A stretch of 64,000 nt of DNA from Paguma larvata. Lineage: Eukaryota; Chordata; Mammalia; Carnivora; Viverridae. The position numbers and the translations under genes were made by a program. This document shows positions 57,640 to 64,000 of this stretch, one piece after another. Location: contig CM057835.1 of NCBI GenBank assembly GCA_030068075.1, positions 22,407,957 to 22,471,956 of the forward strand, given 5' to 3'. The notes under the pieces were generated by a model. The model did no database searches. It saw nothing but the letters and a program-made list of their open reading frames with translations, and had not been told where the DNA came from. Every line of letters starts with the position of its first letter. The first letter of the stretch is position 1.

Positions 57640-58279
57640 AACCTACCGAGCTTCAAGAAAATATTTCTGTCCTACAAATGGCAAATGAATGTATGAGAAA
57701 AAAAAGTGTTTAACCTCACCAGTTATCACAGAATGCAAATTAAAACAGAGAATAAAATAATTTACCTATCAAAGAAGAAGGAAGATGTCAGTGCCTGCTG
57801 TTTATGAGGGTGTGGGAAAAGAATGGTCTCTCATACTCCTGGTGAGATTGAAAATTGTTCCAGCCCGCCAGGAGGGCATTTTGGGAATATGTATCAAAAG
57901 CCTCAAAAGACATACATATCCTTTGACCTAGCAACTGCACTTGTTGGAATTTGCCGAAGGAAATAAATGGACATTTGCTGAAACTGGAAATAATTTAAAT
58001 GTACGGTAATAGGATATTGTATTCAAATACTATGGCGCACCTGTAAAATAGAATGCAATGCAGTCTTTGAGAATGCAGATGCTAGTCTATATTTGGTGAT
58101 ATGAAAATATACTCATGATAAATGTATGTAAGAAAAATAGGTTATAGAACAAATATAACTATGGTTCCATTTGAATAAAATATCAATGTTATGTTCCCAA
58201 TAACCATATTTACAAAGAAAAAGCTTGAAGAGATATAAATCAAAATATTAACCACAGCTATATAATTATAATGATTATT
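57640..58279 (+). mobile_element. Old L1 (HAL1/L1ME-like) 3' part
   Basis: Sense order: TTTAACCTCACCAGTTATCA, GAATGCAAATTAAAACAGAG, TACTCCTGGTGAGATTGAAA, ATATCCTTTGACCTAGCAAC, AAATAAATGGACATTTGCTG, AGAATGCAATGCAGTCTTTG, GTTCCATTTGAATAAAA. Diverged and frame-broken. The next L1 inserted into its end at 58280. Confidence 0.7.
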
Positions 58280-58297
58280 GGTGACTTAAATTTTTTA

Positions 58298-59008
58298 AAT
58301 ATAATTTATTATCAAGTTAGCTAACATACAGTGTATACAGTGTGCTCTTGGCTTCAGGAGTAGATTCCCATGATTCATCGCTTACATACAACACACAGTG
58401 CTCATTCCAACAGGTGCCCTCCTCAATGCCCATCACCCATTTTCCCCTCCCCAGCCCCCCATCACCCCTCAGTTTGTTCTCTGTATTTAAGAGTCTCTTG
58501 TGGTTTGCTGCCCTCTCTGTCTGTAACTATTTTTCCCCTTCCCTTCCCCAATGGTCTTCTGTTAAGTTTCTCAAATTCCACATATGAGTAAAAACATATG
58601 ATATCTGTATTTCTCCGACTGACTTATTTCACTTTCCCTCCAGTTCCATCTACATGGTTGCAAATGGCAAGATTTCATTCCTTTTCATCACTGAGTAGTA
58701 CTCCATTGTACATATATACTATCTCTTCTTTGTCCATTCATCAGTTGATGGACATTTGGGCTTTTTCCTTAATTTGGCTATTGTTGATAGTGCTGCTATA
58801 AACATTGGAGTACATGTGCCCCTATGAATCAGCACTCTTATATCCTTTGGATAAATCCCTAGTAGTTGTATTGCTGGGTCATAGAGTAATTCTATTTCTA
58901 ATTTTTTGAGGAACTATCACACTGTTTTCCAGAGCGGCTGCACCAGGCTGCATTCCCACCAACAATATAAGAGGGTTCCCCTTTCTCTGCATCCTTGCCA
59001 ACATCTAT
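58298..59008 (-). mobile_element. L1 3' segment of a second twin-primed insertion
   Basis: Reversed carnivore L1 3' end: TATTATCAAGTTAGCTAACA, TACAGTGTGCTCTTGGCTTC, TTCATCGCTTACATACAACA, TAAGAGTCTCTTGTGGTTTG, AATTTGGCTATTGTTGATAG, GCTGCACCAGGCTGCATTCC, CTCTGCATCCTTGCCAACAT. Low divergence. It ends at 59008 and is followed by opposite-orientation L1. With 59009-59185 it forms one insertion bounded by a target duplication. Confidence 0.93.
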
Positions 59009-59185
59009 AAATAATCCAATGAAGAAATGGGCAGAAGACATGAATACACACTTTTCCAAAGAAGACATCCAGATGGCTAACAGACACATGGAAAGATGCT
59101 CAACGTTGTTCATCATCAGGGAAATACAAATCAAAACCACATTGAGATACTACCTCACACTGGGAGAGTGGCTAAAATTAACTCA
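59009..59185 (+). mobile_element. Inverted 5' segment of the second twin-primed L1
   Basis: Sense ORF2: ATAATCCAATGAAGAAATGG, CACTTTTCCAAAGAAGACAT, CCAGATGGCTAACAGACACA, AAATACAAATCAAAACCACA and GAGTGGCTAAAATTAACTCA. In a standard L1 this ends right where the minus-strand part starts (ACAGATGTTGGCAAGG). The whole insert is flanked by GGTGACTTAAATTTTTTAA (from 58280) and GGTGATTTAATTTTTTAA (from 59186). Confidence 0.93.
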
Positions 59186-59202
59186 GGTGATTTAATTTTT
59201 TA

Positions 59203-59717
59203 ATTTAAATATTTTTATTATAAATATGTCAAATCACTAAGTTTTATGCCTGAAATAATATCATGTGTCATCTATACTCAAAATTTATTTTTGGATATTT
59301 TACACACTTACATGGTAAGTGGTGATGGGAGAAATGGGGAGCCAGCTGGGAGCTCACTGAAGGCAGACGTAGCATAGTAAAGTAGAAACAGGCAAGTGCA
59401 GCTCAGGACATTCCTAAATGAACCTTAAAAAGTCACTTTCTCTCTTAGGTCCTCAGTTTTCTTGTATGGAGTATTAAAGGGATTAAGTAGATATTCTCTA
59501 ATGGTATTCTAGACCATTCCAGAACCAGGATATTGAGAATGGGTACCATGATATTTGAATACCAAGAGAGACTCAACCCTTGAATTGTAACTACCAGCAA
59601 AAAATCCAGAAGATTCATCACAAAGATAGCTTTAGGATTTATTTTCTCTATCTCACAATGGCCTAAAGAGAGGATTGGAGGGATGGAGGGTGGTGGAGAT
59701 AAAACCACAGGAACTAG
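59203..59717. other. Single-copy stretch, nothing recognised
   Basis: No transposon or exon is recognised. An 87-codon minus frame at 59445-59708 lacks a domain. Confidence 0.4.
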
Positions 59718-59729
59718 GGCATGTTTTAT

Positions 59730-59870
59730 TTACCTTTATTTTTCTTCTAATATAATTTATTGTCAAATTGGCTAACATACAGTGTACATAGTGTGCTCTC
59801 GGTTTTGGGGGTAGATTCCCATGGTTCATCGCTTACATACAACATCCAGTGCTCATCCCAACAAGTGGAA
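59730..59870 (-). mobile_element. 140-bp L1 3' stub with target duplication
   Basis: Only the final ~140 bp of a carnivore L1 (TTGTCAAATTGGCTAACATA, CATAGTGTGCTCTCGG, TTCATCGCTTACATACAACA reversed). GGCATGTTTTAT (59718-59729) and GGCATGTTTTAA (59871-59882) flank it, so it is a complete, severely 5'-truncated insertion of the same subfamily as the copy at 58.3 kb. Confidence 0.95.
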
Positions 59871-60053
59871 GGCATGTTTTAAATGATCAATTTGTATTAA
59901 GACTGAATCACTAATATTCTCTTAGGTTTATTTCTGTCTGAGCTAGTCAACTGAACTATCAGGCGCATGGTGTTGATGGGGCTAAGGATCTGGGTGAAAA
60001 TCCTGGTGAGCCTATTCAAGTCCATGACCAGCCATTTGTTAAATACATACAGT

Positions 60054-60274
60054 GAGGGAGGGGGGTCGTCTGGGTGGCTCAGTGAGTTAAACATCCAACT
60101 TCGACTCAGGTCATGATCTCACGGTTCACGGGTTCAAGCCCCACATCAGGCTCTGTGCTAACAGCTCAGAGCTGGAGCCTGCTTCAGATTCTGTGTCTCC
60201 CTCCCTCTCTGAACCTCCCCCACTCATGCTCTGTCTCACTCTATCTCTCAGAAATGGATAAAAACATTTGAAAA
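60054..60274 (+). mobile_element. CAN-SINE, ~18-bp target duplication
   Basis: GGGTCGTCTGGGTGGCTCAG head, CAGGTCATGATCTCACGG, CTGGAGCCTGCTTCAGATTC, tail AAATGGATAAAAACATTTG. TTGTTAAATACATACAGT (60036-60053) and TTGTTAAATACAAACAGT (60275-60292) differ at one base. Confidence 0.96.
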
Positions 60275-60292
60275 TTGTTAAATACAAACAGT

Positions 60293-60966
60293 TGGTCACA
60301 GAAAGGGAAAATAGGCTGATTCCATGCAACATAGGACTTTTATTGGAAAATTACTCAGTGTCTTCATCACCTGCATAAAGGACTATTTCAAACTATTCCA
60401 GTAGCTGTGTAAGGCTTTGTAGGTTGTCACCATATCTTCCACTGGCCTGGGAATCATTGACCTACAATGAAAAAAGATCTTAGGAGGACTAAGGTCAAGC
60501 CATGCAGAAGAGAACTATTTAATTTTGGAGTAGTGTCTGCAAACTTAATGAAACCTGAGAGAAACTGAAGACATTCAGACTTACTCACCTTTGAAGTCCT
60601 TACAATGCAGCTTCTTAGTTCCTCTGAGTGTCTTCCCCTCCTCCTATAGAATTTGAATCCAGCCGATGCCAATATTCTTTTCCGCTGCAGGTTTGTTTAG
60701 TTTCTACATTATCTCATGAACATGTTTATTGCGCTTTCTGTGTGAGACATATATACTCCCCCTGACCCCCTGCCCTAGGCCATCCATTCTCTGAAACTGA
60801 GCTAAAGCCCTACCTCTGGGAGGAAGGCCTGCAGATCTCCTTGGTTTCTATCCATTCTCCTCTGTCTCAATACGTTTTCATACATACTGTGTAAATCTAT
60901 GTCCAATCATATTCTGCCTCAATAGCCCTGATATGTTTCATCTGCATCAGTTGTATGGCTCTAAAT
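60293..60966. other. Single-copy stretch with an exon-like segment
   Basis: No transposon recognised. Holds the minus-strand exon candidate 60684-60589. Confidence 0.4.
60589..60684 (-). other. Candidate 96-nt exon
   Basis: Minus strand: CCTGCAG acceptor-like site, 96 nt (a multiple of three, open in one frame, Arg/Ser-rich peptide), then TTCAAAG|GTGAGTAAG, a near-ideal donor. The sequence before the acceptor is purine-rich, which argues against it; an alternative is that only the donor is functional in a longer first exon. Confidence 0.2.
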
Positions 60967-60979
60967 TGGAAGCTTCTTT

Positions 60980-61197
60980 TTTTTAATTTTTTTTAACGTT
61001 TATTCATTTTTGAGACAGAGAGAGACAGAGCATGAGTGGGGGATGGGCAGAGAGAGAGGGAGACACAGAATTCGAAGCAGGCTCCAGGCTCTGAGCTGTC
61101 AGCACAGAGCCCAACGCGGGGCTCAAACTCACGGACCGTGAGATCATGACCTGAGCCGAAGTCGGACGCTCAACCAACTGAGCCACCCAGGTACCCC
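60980..61197 (-). mobile_element. CAN-SINE, young, perfect 13-bp target duplication
   Basis: Near-consensus minus-strand SINE (GGGGTACCTGGGTGGCTCAG head; CATGATCTCACGGTCCGTGA) with CpG sites retained. Exact TGGAAGCTTCTTT at 60967-60979 and 61198-61210. Confidence 0.97.
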
Positions 61198-61210
61198 TGG
61201 AAGCTTCTTT

Positions 61211-62201
61211 AGGGTAAAGACCAGGTGCCATAGTTTTCTGTGTCCCCCAAGGTATTTAATGAACATTCTATAAATCTCTCTTAATGGGTGCTTAAATGGA
61301 TGGTAAATGAATATCCATGAGCTAGTAAGGAACCCTATGTGAATAAACCATCAAGTCTAAAAGAAAATCAATAACCCTCAGTCCTGCTACGAAATGCTCG
61401 TTCGTTGTTTGGGACACATCGTGACAGCACATGAACCACAAGAGTGGCATCTGGGAACGGACCTGCTACAGGCGCATCAGGTGCCCTCCAGGTAGGGAGG
61501 GTGGGGAAACATGCTGAAAAATGTAGGCAGAATGATACAGACTTGAGGGATGGACCATTAGAGTTTTTTACTCTAGCAATTTCTCAAATTGTCAAGTCTC
61601 CTCTATCCCATATGGAAAGGCAGAAGCTGACCCAGTTGATAAGCTAACTTGACTCTTTCAGTGTGGTGATGCTATTTCTGGCCAGGCCTGGATGTTTACG
61701 TAAGTTCTTTCCTGAAGCTGCCAAAAGTAACTCCTGAAGCTGCCAAAAGTAACAGCAAACGCAGTTGACCTTCCTCCGACCTGCTGATGACCATCTGCTA
61801 ACGCATGGACGATGGGGGCTCTGGCCACACATGCCCACAGTCCTCTGCCAGCCCCTGCTCATTATCCCCGTTCACACTGACCAGGATGGGGCAGGATAGG
61901 CAGAGCGGCTGCTGGGTCTGCTTTCTAGTTAATATCATTTGGACGGAAGATATTTTTAACCTTGTTTGGTTCTCCAAGATGAGAAGCAGAGGGTGGTGGG
62001 GCTACAGCGATGAACGCTTTATGTGATTATTGAGAATACAAACTCGAAACTTGCCTGGCACCGAAAAACTTTTAGATGAACTCTGGCTATCCTTACCACC
62101 CCAGAAATCCTGTGATAATACTGACAACAAACCCCTTTTCTCAAAATGGTCCTTATTATAACTTAGCACATAGCACAGTGGCTAGCACACTGTGTGCATG
62201 T
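61211..62201. other. Single-copy stretch, no gene recognised
   Basis: No transposon recognised. Holds a 22-bp tandem duplication at 61710-61753. Confidence 0.4.
61710..61753. repeat. Perfect 22-bp tandem duplication
   Basis: Bases 61710-61731 and 61732-61753 are identical; the unit starts TCCTGAAGCTGCC and ends AAAAGTAAC. Confidence 0.98.

Positions 62202-62253
<52 letters not shown>
62202..62253. repeat. (GT)26 microsatellite
   Basis: Uninterrupted GT array of about 26 units, the longest pure microsatellite in the window. The 141-codon plus frame at 62076-62501 runs through it and is therefore not a gene. Confidence 0.98.
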
Positions 62254-62254
<1 letters not shown>

Positions 62255-63334
62255 TATAAGCACGCAAGAAAAAAAGAGGGTGATATTAACACATTTGGTC
62301 TTACATTATAAAGCCGTTCATAATATTTTATTATTTGAAGAAAATCATGATAATGTTATAAGTAGAAATTCTGCAAAAAAAAAAAAAACATTCAGAGTCT
62401 ACTCTAAAATTGAATCTATTAGGTATAAATATGGATACTTTGGATGTATGATCCCTTTCTGTGTTGATTCTTTTCTTATAAGCAAAATCAGAGTTAATTA
62501 GAAAAAAAAAAATCTTGTCAGTTGGCTCTTTCCTGCCACAGCTCTTCTTAGATCTGTGACATCCGCTTTCTGATGTTGGGGACAGCTGGTGCTCCTGCAC
62601 ACGACAGCTTGTTCCTGAACATGGGCTGTGGCATTCCTGGGTTCCTAAGTCAGGGCACCCCACCACCTTTCTTTAGTACCCGAAGCTTTAGTACCTGAAA
62701 AAAGAAACGTAGGACCCACTGTCTGGCCAGGCTGGTCTCGAAGTTAAATAGTGAGGCTTCTTCTCTCTTACTCGCAGACATATACGCATCTCTCCAGGAT
62801 CCTGCATATTTCAGCAAACAAAGGAGTTGGAACATTGTTTTCACAACTCTCTACTTGTCTAATCCTGAAAGCTAAAGTGTATTTGCTTCTAAAATAAAGG
62901 GAAGAGAATCAAAGGTCATGGGGGTGATTGGCTTTCCTGCTCCATGAAAAGAATAAGGTGACACTGTGTGACATGGAACAGCAGGGCATTAGAAATGGTA
63001 CAGGAGCATCCAATTGTAATTAACCTTTGGAGCTCCCTGCCCTGTGATGTTAGGGAGGCCAGTATCTTAGCTGGCTTTCAAAAATAGTGTTGGAATACAA
63101 TGTGCATTCAAACCCGAACCCACAATTATACCAGGTGTGCTTAAAATTATTGGCACTATCCATCTCCTCAGACGTGGGCAGATGATTTTTGGCTAATGTT
63201 AAGAAAGCACTCTAACACTGATATCTGCAACTTGGCTAAAAGCTTATTTTTTTGGACAAAGCAAGGATGTGGTAGCAGCCAAAGTCACTTGCATCATTTA
63301 GCACTTTGCCATTCAGAATTGCTCCTTCTTACAC
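62254..63334. other. Single-copy stretch, no gene recognised
   Basis: Contains an A14 run near 62376-62388 and a short near-duplication, TTTAGTACCCGAAGC/TTTAGTACCTGAA, at 62672-62698. No transposon or exon is firm. Confidence 0.4.
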
Positions 63335-63500
63335 TTTCATGTAACTTCTATAACATTCTGTGAGACGGATTATTAATCTTCTTATTGCCCGGATAGGAAA
63401 CCCAAGGCTCAGAGCGTTTAAACCGACCTGCCCAGTATCACACAGTTTGTGAACGGTGGAGATCTAACTCTAAGATGTGTGGACTGTTCATCTCTGGCCT
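63335..63500 (-). mobile_element. MIR SINE relic
   Basis: Reversed MIR: CTTCTATAACATTCTGTGAG, GATAGGAAACCCAAGGCTCA, GAGCGTTTAAACCGACCTGC, CCAGTATCACACAGTTTGTG and GGTGGAGATCTAACTCTAAG. Confidence 0.82.
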
Positions 63501-63519
63501 CATCCTGTATGTTGCGTAA

Positions 63520-63665
63520 GTGGCTATTTACAGGAATCACTCAGAGAGCTTTTAGAAAATAATCACTCAGGTGCACTAATCTCTCCCCACCCCCATGAAT
63601 AGATTCATGTTTAACTGAGGCCTGAGATTTGTTATTCTTCCTAAGAGTTCCTCAGTTCACTTAAA
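63520..63665. mobile_element. MER5-like hAT relic, tentative
   Basis: CAGGAATCACTCAGAGAGCT, TTTAGAAAATAATCACTC, CTCTCCCCACCCCCATGAAT, GAGGCCTGAGATTTGTTATT and AGAGTTCCTCAGTTCACTT recall the MER5 group (AATCACCTGGAGAGCTTTTA...GGCCTGAGAATTTGC). Confidence 0.5.
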
Positions 63666-63855
63666 TATGCAGCCAAGGCTGGGATTCAACCTATTGGATG
63701 GAAATGAGGCCTCACTCCAGTGTGTAATACACAGAATAAGCTGATCCATGACATTAGAAAAAAATTTTTTTTCATAGAAGGATGAAGACTGAGGTTTTCA
63801 GGCTAGTGCTGTGTGTCCGTTGAATAAGTAATTGTCCAGTTGGTATAATTTGACA

Positions 63856-63910
63856 GCCAATGAAAGATACTCCCAATCCAAAATGGGCTTTCATCTGTGC
63901 TTTCATTGGC
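63856..63910. repeat. 11-bp inverted repeat
   Basis: GCCAATGAAAG at 63856-63866 and CTTTCATTGGC at 63900-63910 are exact reverse complements separated by 33 bp; a third half-copy GGGCTTTCAT lies between. Confidence 0.9.
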
Positions 63911-64000
63911 CCTGAAATAGTGAAGAACCAAAGGGCTAACTGGTAGGGCCCTGTTGGCCCGGGCATTAATCATTTAATGGCTAGCTTGTGGGCAGTTTTC

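Noticed and set aside
62076..62501. 141-codon plus-strand open frame
   Set aside because: It is open only because it crosses the (GT)n array; no domain and no splice or promoter support.

Overview
This window looks like non-coding nuclear DNA from a cat-family (or at least feliform) carnivore. The main evidence is about twenty tRNA-Lys-derived CAN-SINEs of the feline type (head GGGCGCCTGGGTGGCTCAG, CT-rich middle, A-rich tail) and L1 3' ends of the carnivore type. MIR, L2, MER5-like hAT and MLT1-like relics show an ordinary placental-mammal background. I found no convincing protein-coding gene, rRNA, functional tRNA, CRISPR array or prokaryotic feature. The longest open frames (about 100-140 codons) lie in repeats, cross a microsatellite, or look like chance.

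Layout. 0-7.8 kb: an L1 3' end, an old L1 relic and single-copy DNA. 7.8-11.95 kb: an antisense L1 and a sense L1 ORF2 relic; the second is split by a 574-bp solo ERV2-like LTR on the minus strand. 12-20.5 kb: SINEs, a MER5A-like copy, an L2, an ERVL-type LTR next to a tRNA-Leu-type primer binding site, an old L1 with a nested SINE, and an MIR. 20.5-30.7 kb: mostly single-copy, with two close plus/minus L2 pairs. 30.7-33.6 kb: a 5'-inverted (twin-primed) L1 with a 53-bp foldback, an old L1 3' end and an MIR. 34-40.8 kb: single-copy and L2, plus splice- and promoter-like signals on the minus strand. 40.8-44.7 kb: three L1 relics and a SINE. 45-52 kb: SINEs, a small CpG-enriched stretch, short tandem duplications and an old LTR-like repeat. 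52-54.3 kb: L2 (split by a SINE), MIR and an MLT1-like LTR. 56-61.2 kb: SINEs, L2, HAL1/L1ME, a second twin-primed L1 with clear target-site duplications and a 140-bp L1 stub. 61-64 kb: single-copy DNA, a (GT)n microsatellite, an MIR and a hAT relic.

The only part that may mark a transcription unit is 37.3-40.7 kb on the minus strand. A CCAAT box, TATA box and strong 5' splice site occur in order in a CpG-enriched patch near 40.5 kb. A possible exon lies 0.9 kb downstream, and a Kozak-type ATG just before another strong donor lies near 37.35 kb. This is inferred from motifs alone. All family names rest on remembered consensus sequences and boundaries are usually good to 5-30 bases, except where target-site duplications fix them.
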